The position numbers were made by a program, and so were the translations under genes. A stretch of 64,000 nt of DNA from an uncultured Burkholderiales bacterium (lineage in GTDB: Bacteria; Pseudomonadota; Gammaproteobacteria; Burkholderiales; Burkholderiaceae_C), in assembly GCA_903870145.1 (NCBI GenBank), contig CAIQBO010000030.1:87897-151896 (forward strand), given 5' to 3'. The notes beneath the pieces were generated by a model. It made no database searches. It had not been told where the DNA came from and saw only the letters and a program-made list of their open reading frames with translations. Positions 16,617-26,428 of this stretch are shown one piece after another; within the stretch, counting starts at the first letter, position 1; each line of letters begins with the position of its first letter.

Positions 16617-17438
16617 ATGAATTCACATCAAAGCTTACGCGTTTTAGGCGTGTCATTGGAAATTCAGCACATTGCTGGGCCGCCCCACAACCGCCTTCCG
16701 GTCTGTGTGTTTTTGCACGAGGGTCTGGGCAGTGTGGCACTTTGGAAGGAGTGGCCGCAGCAAGTCTGCGGCATGCTAGGCTGTGCTGGACTGGTTTATT
16801 CCCGCCAAGGCTACGGCCAATCAGCCTGTGTGCCCCACGTTCGCGCAGAAACCACCATGACCCCCCAAGGCTTGCGGCAAGGCCGACTGCAACCGGACTA
16901 CTTGCACCAAGAGGCACTGGAAGTTTTGCCGGCCCTGCTGCAGCTGTGCGGCATTCAACAGCCCTTGCTGATCGGTCACTCCGATGGTGCCAGCATTGCC
17001 TTGATCCATGCCAGCCAAAGGCCTGTTGCCGCATGTGTGGTGCTGGCCCCGCATGTCATGGTGGAGTCGATTGCTTTGCAAGCCATCGGCCAAGCGCGCG
17101 ACAACTATGCCGCCTTGAAACCACGCCTGAGTGCCTTTCACAAAGATGTGGACTGCGCCTTTTGGCAATGGAACGATGTGTGGCTCAGCCAAGGCTTTCG
17201 CAGTTTTGACATTCGGCCTTTGCTGCACGGCATTCAAGCACCGCTGCTGGCCATTCAAGGGCACGACGACCCTTACGGCACGATGGCACAAATTGACGAC
17301 ATTGCCCAGCACGTGCCGCAGGCCCAGTTACTCAAACTGCCTGACTGCGGGCACAGCCCGCATCGTGATCAACCCAGCGCGGTGTTAGAAGCCTTGAAGT
17401 ATTTTTCCAAATCACTGGGTGACAACCAGCGCCACTGA
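16617..17438 (+). CDS. alpha/beta hydrolase
   Basis: 273 aa. FLHEGLGSVALWKEWPQ provides the oxyanion hole, GHSDGAS the nucleophile elbow (Ser near residue 120), and GHSPHRDQP the catalytic His. The variant elbow with Asp after Ser occurs in a group of proteobacterial hydrolases of unknown substrate. The start at 16617 gives MNSHQSLRVLGVSLEIQ; ATG codons 6 and 12 codons upstream are possible, and none has a good ribosome site. The 3' end overlaps convergent rsuA by 70 bases. Confidence 0.82.
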   Translation: MNSHQSLRVLGVSLEIQHIAGPPHNRLPVCVFLHEGLGSVALWKEWPQQVCGMLGCAGLVYSRQGYGQSACVPHVRAETTMTPQGLRQGRLQPDYLHQEALEVLPALLQLCGIQQPLLIGHSDGASIALIHASQRPVAACVVLAPHVMVESIALQAIGQARDNYAALKPRLSAFHKDVDCAFWQWNDVWLSQGFRSFDIRPLLHGIQAPLLAIQGHDDPYGTMAQIDDIAQHVPQAQLLKLPDCGHSPHRDQPSAVLEALKYFSKSLGDNQRH

Positions 17439-18121
17439 CCTGGCGCCAAGTCTTGCGGCAATTGCAAATTTCCAATGGCGCTGCGGTGCAGGCCTTCAAC
17501 GCGGTTGCCCACAGCGGCCAGCATGCGTTTGACTTGGTGGTATTTGCCCTCGGTCAAAGTCAGGCGCAAGTGCGTTGACTCAACGCGCTCGCATGCGGCT
17601 GCCTTGACCGGTTTGGGGCTGTCATCGAGCACCACACCGGCCAATAAATTGGCAATTTGATCGTCGCTGATCTCATGCTTGGTGGTGACCTCGTAGACCT
17701 TGGGCACGTGGTGCTTGGGAGAGCTCATGCGGTGGATGAACTTGCCATCGTCCGTCAACAAGAGCAAGCCGGTGGTGTCTTGGTCTAAGCGCCCTACCGC
17801 TTGAACGCCTTGTACCGCTGCTTTTTGGGGGCGAGTGCGCAAGGGGCTTGGCAGCAAGGTGTAGATACTGGGCCAGGTCGATGGCTTTTGCGAACACTCG
17901 GTGCCTGCAGGTTTGTGCAGCATCAAATAGGCACGTTCTTGGTACGGCCACTCTTGGCCTTGCACTTTGAACACCAAGCCCTCTGGCTCAAACAGGCTAC
18001 CCGGGTCGCTTTGCTCTTGGCCTGCCACCCAGACATAGCCTTGCTGCACCAAGCCGGCGCACACCCGGCGTGTGCCAAAGCCTTGACTGAAAAGAATATC
18101 TTCCAGGCGCAAAGGCTTCAT
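17369..18121 (-). CDS. rsuA: 16S rRNA pseudouridine synthase (RsuA family)
   Basis: 250 aa. An N-terminal S4-like RNA-binding domain (RLEDILFSQGFGTRRVC) is followed by the synthase domain with GRLDQDTTGLLLLT, Asp113 being the catalytic residue, and the KYHQVKRMLAAVGNRV motif near residue 190. RsuA makes pseudouridine 516 in 16S rRNA; RluE/RluF-type relatives cannot be wholly excluded. Its 3' end overlaps the convergent hydrolase. Confidence 0.88.
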   Translation of the reverse strand: MKPLRLEDILFSQGFGTRRVCAGLVQQGYVWVAGQEQSDPGSLFEPEGLVFKVQGQEWPYQERAYLMLHKPAGTECSQKPSTWPSIYTLLPSPLRTRPQKAAVQGVQAVGRLDQDTTGLLLLTDDGKFIHRMSSPKHHVPKVYEVTTKHEISDDQIANLLAGVVLDDSPKPVKAAACERVESTHLRLTLTEGKYHQVKRMLAAVGNRVEGLHRSAIGNLQLPQDLAPGQWRWLSPSDLEKYFKASNTALG

Positions 18122-18151
18122 GCCGCGAACTTTCTTTGTCGCAGCCTGCGA

Positions 18152-19813
18152 TTATTTGAGCGCCTTGAAACGCACGCGTTTGGGTTTGGCACCCTCTTCT
18201 CCCAAGCGCCTTTTTTTGTCGGCTTCGTACTCTTGGTAGTTGCCATCAAAAAAGACCCATTGGCTGTCGCCTTCAGCAGCCAAAATGTGCGTGGCAATGC
18301 GGTCTAAGAACCAGCGGTCATGGCTGATCACCATGACAGAGCCGGCAAATTCAAGCAAGGCGTCTTCCAAGGCCCGCAAGGTCTCCACGTCCAAGTCGTT
18401 GGAGGGCTCGTCCAGCAGCAAGACGTTGCCGCCCTCAATCAAAGTTTTGGCCAAATGCAGACGGCCGCGCTCGCCGCCAGACAGCATGCCAACTTTCTTT
18501 TGTTGGTCGCCGCCGTTGAAATTAAAGCGGCCGCAATAGGCACGGCTGGGCATTTGGAATTTGCCCACGTTGATGATGTCCAAGCCGCCTGAGACATCTT
18601 CCCAAACGGTTTTTTCATTGGACAAGTCGTCGCGATTTTGGTCGACAAAAGCCATCTTCACAGTTTGGCCAATTTTCACCGTGCCGCTGTCTGCTTTTTC
18701 TTTGCCCGAGATTAATTTGAACAAGGTTGACTTGCCCGCTCCATTGGGGCCAATGATGCCCACAATGGCGCCAGCGGGTACTTTGAAGCTCAGGTTGTCG
18801 ATCAGCAAACGGTCGCCAAAGGATTTGCTGACGTTGGTGAACTCAAAAACTTCATTGCCCAAACGCTCGGCCACAGGGATGAAAATTTCTTGCGTCTCAT
18901 TGCGTTTTTGATAGTCGTAATCACTGAGTTCTTCAAAGCGTGCCAAGCGTGCTTTGCTTTTGGCTTGGCGGCCTTTCGGATTGGAGCGAGCCCATTCCAA
19001 TTCCTTTTTCATGGCCTTGCTGCGCGCGTCTTCGGTGCGTTGCTCTTGGCCTAAGCGAGTATCTTTTTGCTCCAACCAATGGGAGTAGTTGCCTTTGTAG
19101 GGGATGCCGTGACCGCGGTCGAGCTCCAAAATCCATTCGGCCGCGTTGTCCAAGAAATAACGATCGTGGGTGATGGCCACCACAGTGCCAGGAAAGCGCT
19201 GCAAGAACAACTCCAGCCAGTCGACACTTTCTGCGTCCAAGTGGTTGGTCGGCTCGTCCAGCAGCAGCATGTCGGGGCGGCTTAGCAGCAATCTGCACAA
19301 GGCCACGCGGCGCTTCTCGCCGCCAGACAGTTTGCCGATGATGGCATCCCATGGCGGCAGTCTGAGCGCGTCAGCAGCAATTTCAAGTTGGTGGTCAGAG
19401 GCGTCGCCCGCTGTGGCAATGATGGCTTCGAGCTTGGCTTGTTCTGCGGCCAGGGCATCAAAGTCTGCGTCTTCTTCGGCGTAGGCGGCGTAGACCTCCT
19501 CCAGGCGCGATTGCGCGGCCTTGACTTCACCCATGCCGCCTTCTACGGCTTGGCGCACTGTTTCATCTGGGTCCATTTGCGGCTCTTGCGGCAAGTAGCC
19601 AATTTTCAGGCCCGCCATGGGAATGGCTTCGCCTTCGATTTCGGTATCGATGCCGGCCATGATTTTGAGCAAGGTTGACTTGCCTGAACCATTGACACCG
19701 AGGACGCCAATTTTGGCGCCAGGAAAAAAGCTCAAAGAAATGTCTTTGAGAATATGCCGCTTGGGCGGCACGATTTTGCCGACGCGGTTCATGGAAAAAA
19801 CGTATTGGGCCAT
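18152..19813 (-). CDS. ettA: energy-dependent translational throttle protein EttA (ABC-F)
   Basis: 553 aa, the normal EttA length. Two ATPase domains each have Walker A (GVNGSGKST at 39-47; GPNGAGKST), signature (LSGGEKRR; LSGGERGR) and Walker B (LLLDEPTNHLD; LLLDEPSNDLD). The arm region and the basic linker (SNPKGRQAKSKARLARF) fit EttA, which gates the ribosomal E site according to ATP/ADP. There are no membrane segments. It lies 30 bases upstream of rsuA on the same strand, so two ribosome-related genes may share a transcript. Confidence 0.96.
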   Translation of the reverse strand: MAQYVFSMNRVGKIVPPKRHILKDISLSFFPGAKIGVLGVNGSGKSTLLKIMAGIDTEIEGEAIPMAGLKIGYLPQEPQMDPDETVRQAVEGGMGEVKAAQSRLEEVYAAYAEEDADFDALAAEQAKLEAIIATAGDASDHQLEIAADALRLPPWDAIIGKLSGGEKRRVALCRLLLSRPDMLLLDEPTNHLDAESVDWLELFLQRFPGTVVAITHDRYFLDNAAEWILELDRGHGIPYKGNYSHWLEQKDTRLGQEQRTEDARSKAMKKELEWARSNPKGRQAKSKARLARFEELSDYDYQKRNETQEIFIPVAERLGNEVFEFTNVSKSFGDRLLIDNLSFKVPAGAIVGIIGPNGAGKSTLFKLISGKEKADSGTVKIGQTVKMAFVDQNRDDLSNEKTVWEDVSGGLDIINVGKFQMPSRAYCGRFNFNGGDQQKKVGMLSGGERGRLHLAKTLIEGGNVLLLDEPSNDLDVETLRALEDALLEFAGSVMVISHDRWFLDRIATHILAAEGDSQWVFFDGNYQEYEADKKRRLGEEGAKPKRVRFKALK

Positions 19814-19921
19814 GGCTGTGCTGCTCTTAAAAAGAAGGGAAAAGATAAATTTCCATAACTCTCGATTATCCCAGTCTTTTTATTCAGCTTGCTTGAAAAG
19901 CCCATTGCAGGGCCCTGGGCT

Positions 19922-20914
19922 CTACAAAATTCGATCTGAGGCTTTGCCTGGGCGATTGGAAAACTGCACCCGACTGTCTTGAATTTCCAGCTGCAGGCGC
20001 ACGGCGCGTCCGCCATATACCTGCGCTTTGAGCCATTCGCATTCGGCATCCAAAGCCTCTTGGGACTTCAAATTACAGGACCAAACACGGCCTTCGGCGT
20101 CCCAGCGATAGCCTCTGGCTTTGAGCTTGTCTTTGCTCTCAAAGGGTGAGCCTGTGGCGCGCAAGACAGTGCGTGGGTTTTGCGCTGAAGCGATCAGCTG
20201 CAGCAAACCTGTGCTCGTCTGTGAAGCGCCTGCGACTTGGACCTGCCCACTGGTTTTGACCGCCTTCAATGGCGCCAGCAACACTTGCAGCACCGCATGG
20301 CAGTCCACTTGCGCACGGTGTGCGTCATAAAACAAGCCGCACTCACTGGCCAAAAACTCCAACTTGGCCGAGCCCCTGCCTTGGGCTTTCCAGTCGATAC
20401 CGGCAAAGGAGCAGGCCCAGGGCTTGGACTCAAAAACTTCGAGCCTGGCTTCCACGAAGGGCCGGTCAAACGCCGCGTTGTGCGCCACGATCAAGTCGGC
20501 ACGCGCAACCATGTCCTGCACCTTGGCCTCATTCAAGTGTTGACCGGTGACGTCTGCATCGGTGATGCCGGTGAGTTGGGTAATTTCAGGTGAAATGGGA
20601 CGGCCGGGATCCTCAAAACCTTCGTAAATTTCAACCGGCCCCACGGGCAAACCAGTCTGCAAATCAATGTCAACAGCCAGCATGGCCAGTTCAATGATTT
20701 TTTCAGTTTTGTAATCCAGCCCCGTGGTCTCTGTGTCCAAAATCAACATGCGCGTTATTGCTGCGCCACTGGCGGGGCCGAAATCCAGTTTCGGGACCAA
20801 GCGACGTTTGACTTTGTAATCGGGGTGTGCGGACAAAGCTTGCGCCATGTCTTCCAGCGAAAGTGTCTGGTCAAGCGGCGCGCTGGCATCAAGGTCAAAT
20901 TGGAGTTGGGTCAT
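19922..20914 (-). CDS. DEDDh 3'-5' exonuclease (DnaQ-like) following recD
   Basis: 330 aa. The exonuclease domain has ExoI ILDTETTGLD (Asp60, Glu62), ExoII HNAAFD (145-150) and ExoIII with His199 and Asp204, so all DEDDh residues are present. About 45 residues precede it and about 110 follow. The C-terminal piece includes LKARGYRWDAEGRVWSC, a small region found after some DnaQ-like proteins whose role is unknown. This is not the replicative epsilon subunit, because the polymerase-binding tail is absent. The start MTQLQFDL at 20914 avoids overlap with recD, which ends 28 bases upstream. It may be the fourth gene of the recCBD operon. Confidence 0.85.
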   Translation of the reverse strand: MTQLQFDLDASAPLDQTLSLEDMAQALSAHPDYKVKRRLVPKLDFGPASGAAITRMLILDTETTGLDYKTEKIIELAMLAVDIDLQTGLPVGPVEIYEGFEDPGRPISPEITQLTGITDADVTGQHLNEAKVQDMVARADLIVAHNAAFDRPFVEARLEVFESKPWACSFAGIDWKAQGRGSAKLEFLASECGLFYDAHRAQVDCHAVLQVLLAPLKAVKTSGQVQVAGASQTSTGLLQLIASAQNPRTVLRATGSPFESKDKLKARGYRWDAEGRVWSCNLKSQEALDAECEWLKAQVYGGRAVRLQLEIQDSRVQFSNRPGKASDRIL

Positions 20915-20942
20915 TTTCTTTTTTGAAAAAGTTGAATAGTCA

Positions 20943-22784
20943 TCACTTGAGCGCATCCGACAAACCACCGCTGCGCCAGACCTGTTGCTGCACTGCTTGA
21001 TAAAGCACTGATTGCGAGGGCAGCCACCAGCTTAATTTATTTTTCGCGCGGGTGATGCCAGTGTACAAAAGCTCTCGGGTTAAAACCGGTGAAGGTCGAT
21101 CTGGCAAGACCATCAAGACATGCTCGTATTCTGAGCCTTGTGACTTGTGAACTGTCATGGCCCAGACAGTTTCAACCTCCTCCAAGCGAGACGGCAGCAC
21201 CCAGCGCACACCCCCTTGACCATCCGCAAATGCAACGCGCAAACCCTGCGCCGTGGGCAAGCATTGCCCGACGTCACCGTTCATCAATTTCAACTGGTAA
21301 TCATTGCGCGTGAGCATCACCGGGCGCCCCACAAACCAAGCCTCTTGGTGCTGGGTTGTGGCTTGCGTGAAGCCCAAGGCACGACTCAATTGTTGATTGA
21401 TGGCCTCCACCCCCCATGGGCCATGGCGCAGCGCGCACAAGACTTGAAATTCGGCGAAGGCTTGCATCAACGACAAGGCCAAGGCGTCAGTGCACACAGC
21501 GCCCGGTTGACGCATGGGTGCAAGGTGCGCAAGCCACGTTGTCCAGCCTGCACGGGCGGACTCTGGTGTGATAGGAAGTTGTATACAGTTTTGCCACAAG
21601 CCCTGGGCCGCGGCGCTGTCGCCGGCATTCACAGCCAGCGCCCATTGCCCGATGTCACTGTGCGCTTGGAAACGTCGACTGCGCCGGAGCATGACGGTTT
21701 GCTGCGCCAAGGCCCCAGCATCTGGCTTTGCCGAACGAACCCATGGTGTGAAATCTTGCCGTGTTCGCTGCTGCAGCCATTCCAAGGTTTGGGCGCTGTA
21801 GGAAAACTGATCTGCGCCCGAACACAATTGAGACCACACGGCACCCGCCTCGACCGAGGCCAATTGGTCTTTGTCGCCCAGCAGCACCAAGCGTGCAGAC
21901 ACAGGCACCATGCCCATCAAGCGCGCCATCAATTCCAAATCGATCATGGAGGCCTCGTCCACCACCACCAAATCGGTGGCCAAGGGCTCAAACGCTCTAA
22001 GCGGTGCATCGGGCATATATTGCAAAAGTTGATGCAGCGTGACGGCTTGCACTGGAATGCCTTGCTCATAGCCCGCAGGCAAACTGGCCAAGGCATTTTG
22101 GATGGACTGACTCAATCGGCTGGCCGCTTTGCCGGTGGGCGCTGCCAAATGAATGCGCAAAGGCGCTTGCCCGAGCACGCTCGCTTCGCGTTGCAACAAG
22201 GCCAACAAGCGCACCACCGTCGTGGTTTTGCCAGTGCCAGGCCCTCCTGTGATCAAGGTCATGCCTTCGCGCGCTGCCAAAGCACATGCTGTTTTTTGCC
22301 AATCCACTTCATCACCGGATGGAGGGAACAGCACATGGAGCATGTCTGCCAAATTTTGCGGCTCAGGACGCGGCGCGAGCAGCCTGTCCGCGATGGACTT
22401 CAAGATGGCTTGTTCCGCCGCCCACGCACGGCGCAGATACAGGCGCCTGGGCACACCTGCTGCATCCATCGTCAGCACCATCGGACTGCCCGGGCCTTGG
22501 ACCCACGGCAAACTCAGTGCCGCCTGTGGCCAGGGATTATCGGCAGATGGGGGAAGGCCCAATAAGGGCCACACCAACTTGCTCCAACCGAGCAAAGTCA
22601 ACGGGTCTTGCCACAGCGCCAACAAATCCAAGCAAGCATGGCCTCGGCCCATTTGATGGCTCACCAGTGCAGCCAAGTGCGCATGCAAGGGGTCAGGCGA
22701 GGGCATGCGATCTTGCAGAAATGCGACCCACGCTTGGTCCAGTGGCGTCCAAGGCAATCCCAAGCGCAAGGTCTCAGATTTCAT
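20943..22784 (-). CDS. recD: exodeoxyribonuclease V subunit alpha RecD
   Basis: 613 aa 5'-3' helicase of RecBCD. Walker A is GGPGTGKT (180-187); motif II is VVDEASMID; the GDKDQLASVEAG segment (motif III), and TVHKSQGSEYEHV (motif V/VI region) near residue 560 are all intact. ATG 22784 overlaps the recB stop (ATGA), which decides the start over a longer open frame inside recB. With recC and recB it forms a complete double-strand-break resection machine. Confidence 0.96.
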   Translation of the reverse strand: MKSETLRLGLPWTPLDQAWVAFLQDRMPSPDPLHAHLAALVSHQMGRGHACLDLLALWQDPLTLLGWSKLVWPLLGLPPSADNPWPQAALSLPWVQGPGSPMVLTMDAAGVPRRLYLRRAWAAEQAILKSIADRLLAPRPEPQNLADMLHVLFPPSGDEVDWQKTACALAAREGMTLITGGPGTGKTTTVVRLLALLQREASVLGQAPLRIHLAAPTGKAASRLSQSIQNALASLPAGYEQGIPVQAVTLHQLLQYMPDAPLRAFEPLATDLVVVDEASMIDLELMARLMGMVPVSARLVLLGDKDQLASVEAGAVWSQLCSGADQFSYSAQTLEWLQQRTRQDFTPWVRSAKPDAGALAQQTVMLRRSRRFQAHSDIGQWALAVNAGDSAAAQGLWQNCIQLPITPESARAGWTTWLAHLAPMRQPGAVCTDALALSLMQAFAEFQVLCALRHGPWGVEAINQQLSRALGFTQATTQHQEAWFVGRPVMLTRNDYQLKLMNGDVGQCLPTAQGLRVAFADGQGGVRWVLPSRLEEVETVWAMTVHKSQGSEYEHVLMVLPDRPSPVLTRELLYTGITRAKNKLSWWLPSQSVLYQAVQQQVWRSGGLSDALK

Positions 22785-25700
22785 GTCAGCACCTGTGACA
22801 AGGGCTTGACCAAGGCTTGAGCACTTGACTTGCTGATGGTGGCAAAGGCCTGGTCCAATTTCTCGATCAAGGCTTGAGGCGGGCAATGGCTGTATACACC
22901 TTGGCCGGGCTGGTCAATGCCGCGGGCAAAGAGGTACACCGCTCCGCCCATGTGCTGGGCATATTGATAACCCACCAAGCGGCTTTTAAGCAATCGGTGC
23001 AAGGCCAGCACATACAAGGTGTACTGAACATCGTAGCGATGGCTGAGCAAACTGCTCAGCAAATTGTGCGCGTCATATTGCGGCAATTTATTGGACTTGT
23101 AATCGAGCACGTAATAACGCCCCTGCTGCTCAAAAATAAGGTCCATGAAACCGGTCAACATGCCCTCCAAGTTGCGGGGCTGCAAAGTTTCACGCGGGTG
23201 CCCTGGGTGCAGTTGCTCGGTGATCCACTGGTCCATTTGCTGCACCGACAGTCCATGGGCCAGCAAGGTGAATCCCATTTCTGGCCATGCACGATTGAGA
23301 TGGAGTTGCGACAAGGAAAACTGCTGGGGCGCGCCGGCGCTAGTGCTTGCGCAGCCCAAAGGCAATTGCGCGCAAGCGCAGGCCTTGACCCATTCAAGCA
23401 TCAGTGTTTGCTCTGGCTGTGTGAGTTGCAAACTGTTGGCCTGAATTTTCCACCACTGCTGCCATCGAGCGTGCAACAAGCCGTCTTGCGGGTTGATCTC
23501 TTGAAGCAGCGGCCAGCCTTCGCGAAGTTGCCATTCGAATACATCATGCAGCAAACTGCCGTATGCACTGCCGGCTGGAAATGCGTTGTATGCCGGTTGA
23601 GTCTCAGCCACCATGATGTCTTGCACCAGATCCAACCCAAGGGCTTGGGTCGCTGGTTTGGGGCTGTCAATTTGCGCGTCTTGCATGCGCTCGTCCCACT
23701 CTGAACGCACGGCGTTCAGGCTCGCATCATGCGCATCGACTCCTTCCCCTGCAGCCCCGCCCAAATGGCGCGTCAAAGCACTGAAACTGGCACTCCTAGC
23801 GGCCCGCGGCAGGCTACGCGATGGGGTTTTGGCCAGCGTTGGGGTGCCCTTGGCAACTGACTTGGATACAAACATGTGATCCAGCGGTTCGGGGGCCATG
23901 ACAACCTCAATGTGATCACACGTTTTCAAGCGCTCCAAGCAGCCAGGCAAGTCATCCGCAGATCTGCGTCCCAACACATAGCTCAATGCACTGCGAGGGC
24001 CACTCCCACTGGCCGTGAAATCTTGACTTCGGTTGGCTACGCCCAGCCACATGGCTTGTTTGGCGCGGGTCATGGCCACATACAGCAAACGGATGTCTTC
24101 CCAGAGGCGCTGTGCATCGTCCCGAGAACTGCCCTTTTCTTCAGGCCTGAAATTGGCTGCAAAAGGCAGGAACACCAAGGGATACTCTAATCCTTTGGCT
24201 TTGTGCTGCGTGATCACCTGGACCAAGTCGGCGTCGGTTTCCAATCGCATTTGCGCAGCCTCACCCTGCGCGTTGGGGTCGATCAATTGCGCATTCAAAT
24301 ACCGCAGCAAAGCACTTTCGCCCTGCAAACTTGAACTGACTTTTTGCAACAAATCACCCAAGTGCAGCAAGTTGGTCAATCGGCGTTCAGCACTGTCACC
24401 CAAGGCCTGCATGCGTTGTCCAATTTCTTGCTCATGCAGTATTTGATTGAGCATCGGCAAGAAGCCTTGTCGCTGCCAAGTTTGATGCCACGCATTGAAA
24501 CGCTCGACCCACAAGTCCCAAGCCGCCTCATCTTGCAAGGCAAATTCGATTTCATTCAAACTCAATGATAGGGTGCGGGTGGTCAGGGCAGCGCGCAGAA
24601 ATTTGACGTTGCGCGCTTGCACAACGGCCAACAAAATACACGCCAGATCCAAGGCTTCGCGCGAGGCAAAAACACTTTCACGGTCTGACAAATAAACACT
24701 TCTCACACCTCGCTGTGCCAAGGCTTGTCGAATGTGCTTGGCCTCTTTGCCATCGCGCACCAGCACCGCCATTTGCCCTGGCTTGGCCACCTCTTGGTTG
24801 AGCAACTTGACCATTTCGCTGGCGCACACTTGGGCCATGTGCGCAGCATAGTCTTGTCCACTGAGTGCTTTTACAGTTTGCCAATGCCAGAGTGTCAACC
24901 CAGGTAAGTGCTGCCCTTGTGCCCCCCTCAAACCCAATGCTTTGGGTGGCATGCAGGTTTCAACTGGCTCAAAGCTCACAGTGTCAAATGGCTGCTGCGC
25001 ATGGCCAAAAACGTGATTGACTGCGGCCACAACGGCCTGAGATGATCGGTGGTTTTGAGTCAAGCTGAACACAGCTTGGGCGCTCGTTCTGGCCGCCATG
25101 TACGTGGGCAAATCAGCCCCGCGAAAACTGTAAATGGCTTGCTTGGGGTCACCGATCATGATGAGCGTGGCCGCTTCGGGCGGACCCGCATAAATTTGCT
25201 GCAAAGTGCCGTATTGCCAAGGATCGGTGTCTTGAAATTCATCGACCAAGGCCACTGGGAATTGTTGCCGAATGACTTCGGGCAAGTGGCTTGCCGGTGT
25301 TTTCACTGCATCGAACAAGTCTTTCAACAAATCGGAAAAATCAAATGCCGCATGCATCGATTTGTACGCTGCGTAAGCTTGCCCGATTTGCTGCGCAGCA
25401 TGGCGCAACAAGCCTTCGCCAATTTGCGGCTCTTGTCCTTGGACCTGCTGCCATTTTTCAAACGCTGCGTACAGGCCCCACGCATCGGTGAACGCCGCAC
25501 CCGCAGCTTTGACCGAGCCTGAAATTTTGGGCCAGGTGAATTTCTCCAGCAACTCCAAGTCAAGTTCTTCGCCTTGACCCCATGCTTGCAACTGACTCAA
25601 AAAATAGGCGTGCTTATGGGCTCGGTAAATAGTGCCCTTCAGATCATTCGCCAAGGCCTGCGCCAAGTGCTGCAAAATTGAACCTGAATGGGTTGCCATG

Positions 25701-26428
25701 ACTTGGCGTGCATCCGTTTGTGCTTGAACTTCCAGCTCACGCCATTGGACCCAAGCCTGCGCTTGCGTCAAAGGGTCTTGTGCCAAAGTCTCGGCCACAC
25801 TTTGCTGGCGCATGAGGTCTTGCTGCTGCCACATGGGTGCGAGTTTTCTCAGCAAGGCTTCAGGCGAAGCGCCCAACTCTCGCAGCGCCCCCAGATGGTT
25901 TTCTGGCATCGGGTAGAGCCACCTTCGCCAATAATCCTTGACCAAACGCAGCTTCAAGGCAGGCCCTTGGTCTAAGTGCTTTTGATCAAACAAACTGCGA
26001 CTCTCAAACGCGTGCTGGCGCAGCATTCGGCTGCACCAACTGTGAATGGTCAGCACCGCCGCTTGGTCCATCGACTGCGCAGCTTGATCGAGTTGCTGCG
26101 CATAGAGCGCGTTTTGATCCGTGCCTAACTCTGCCTGCAAATCATGCAAGAACGCATCACCTGCATCTTGGTTTTTGAAAAACCGAGCAGCTTGCACCAA
26201 CCGATCACGAATGCGCTCACGCAACTCCGCAGTGGCCGCCTCGGTGAAAGTCATGACTAAAATTTGCGACGGCATCAAAGGCTTGAAGGCGCGGCCATGG
26301 CCCAAGACCAAACGAACATACAAAGCGGCCAGTGTCCATGTTTTGCCCGTCCCTGCACTGGCTTCGATCAATTGAACGCCCTGAAGCGGCAGACTCAAGA
26401 TATCGAGTTTTTTCAAAAGAGGGCTCAT
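22781..26428 (-). CDS. recB: exodeoxyribonuclease V subunit beta RecB
   Basis: 1215 aa. The N-terminal UvrD-type helicase has Walker A ASAGTGKT (23-30), LVDEFQDTDPWQY (motif II) and IGDPKQAIYSFRGAD (motif III). The C-terminal nuclease domain keeps GSLLHDVFEW, GFMDLIFE and catalytic LDYKSN (1108-1113). RecB digests DNA ends and loads RecA at Chi sites. The start overlaps the recC stop by four bases. No frameshift or lost motif is seen. Confidence 0.97.
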   Translation of the reverse strand: MSPLLKKLDILSLPLQGVQLIEASAGTGKTWTLAALYVRLVLGHGRAFKPLMPSQILVMTFTEAATAELRERIRDRLVQAARFFKNQDAGDAFLHDLQAELGTDQNALYAQQLDQAAQSMDQAAVLTIHSWCSRMLRQHAFESRSLFDQKHLDQGPALKLRLVKDYWRRWLYPMPENHLGALRELGASPEALLRKLAPMWQQQDLMRQQSVAETLAQDPLTQAQAWVQWRELEVQAQTDARQVMATHSGSILQHLAQALANDLKGTIYRAHKHAYFLSQLQAWGQGEELDLELLEKFTWPKISGSVKAAGAAFTDAWGLYAAFEKWQQVQGQEPQIGEGLLRHAAQQIGQAYAAYKSMHAAFDFSDLLKDLFDAVKTPASHLPEVIRQQFPVALVDEFQDTDPWQYGTLQQIYAGPPEAATLIMIGDPKQAIYSFRGADLPTYMAARTSAQAVFSLTQNHRSSQAVVAAVNHVFGHAQQPFDTVSFEPVETCMPPKALGLRGAQGQHLPGLTLWHWQTVKALSGQDYAAHMAQVCASEMVKLLNQEVAKPGQMAVLVRDGKEAKHIRQALAQRGVRSVYLSDRESVFASREALDLACILLAVVQARNVKFLRAALTTRTLSLSLNEIEFALQDEAAWDLWVERFNAWHQTWQRQGFLPMLNQILHEQEIGQRMQALGDSAERRLTNLLHLGDLLQKVSSSLQGESALLRYLNAQLIDPNAQGEAAQMRLETDADLVQVITQHKAKGLEYPLVFLPFAANFRPEEKGSSRDDAQRLWEDIRLLYVAMTRAKQAMWLGVANRSQDFTASGSGPRSALSYVLGRRSADDLPGCLERLKTCDHIEVVMAPEPLDHMFVSKSVAKGTPTLAKTPSRSLPRAARSASFSALTRHLGGAAGEGVDAHDASLNAVRSEWDERMQDAQIDSPKPATQALGLDLVQDIMVAETQPAYNAFPAGSAYGSLLHDVFEWQLREGWPLLQEINPQDGLLHARWQQWWKIQANSLQLTQPEQTLMLEWVKACACAQLPLGCASTSAGAPQQFSLSQLHLNRAWPEMGFTLLAHGLSVQQMDQWITEQLHPGHPRETLQPRNLEGMLTGFMDLIFEQQGRYYVLDYKSNKLPQYDAHNLLSSLLSHRYDVQYTLYVLALHRLLKSRLVGYQYAQHMGGAVYLFARGIDQPGQGVYSHCPPQALIEKLDQAFATISKSSAQALVKPLSQVLT

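Noticed and set aside
21147..22565. 472-codon open frame on the plus strand inside recD
   Set aside because: Opposite recD, whose motifs are all intact. The product is biased to His, Gln, Arg and Cys and matches no family.
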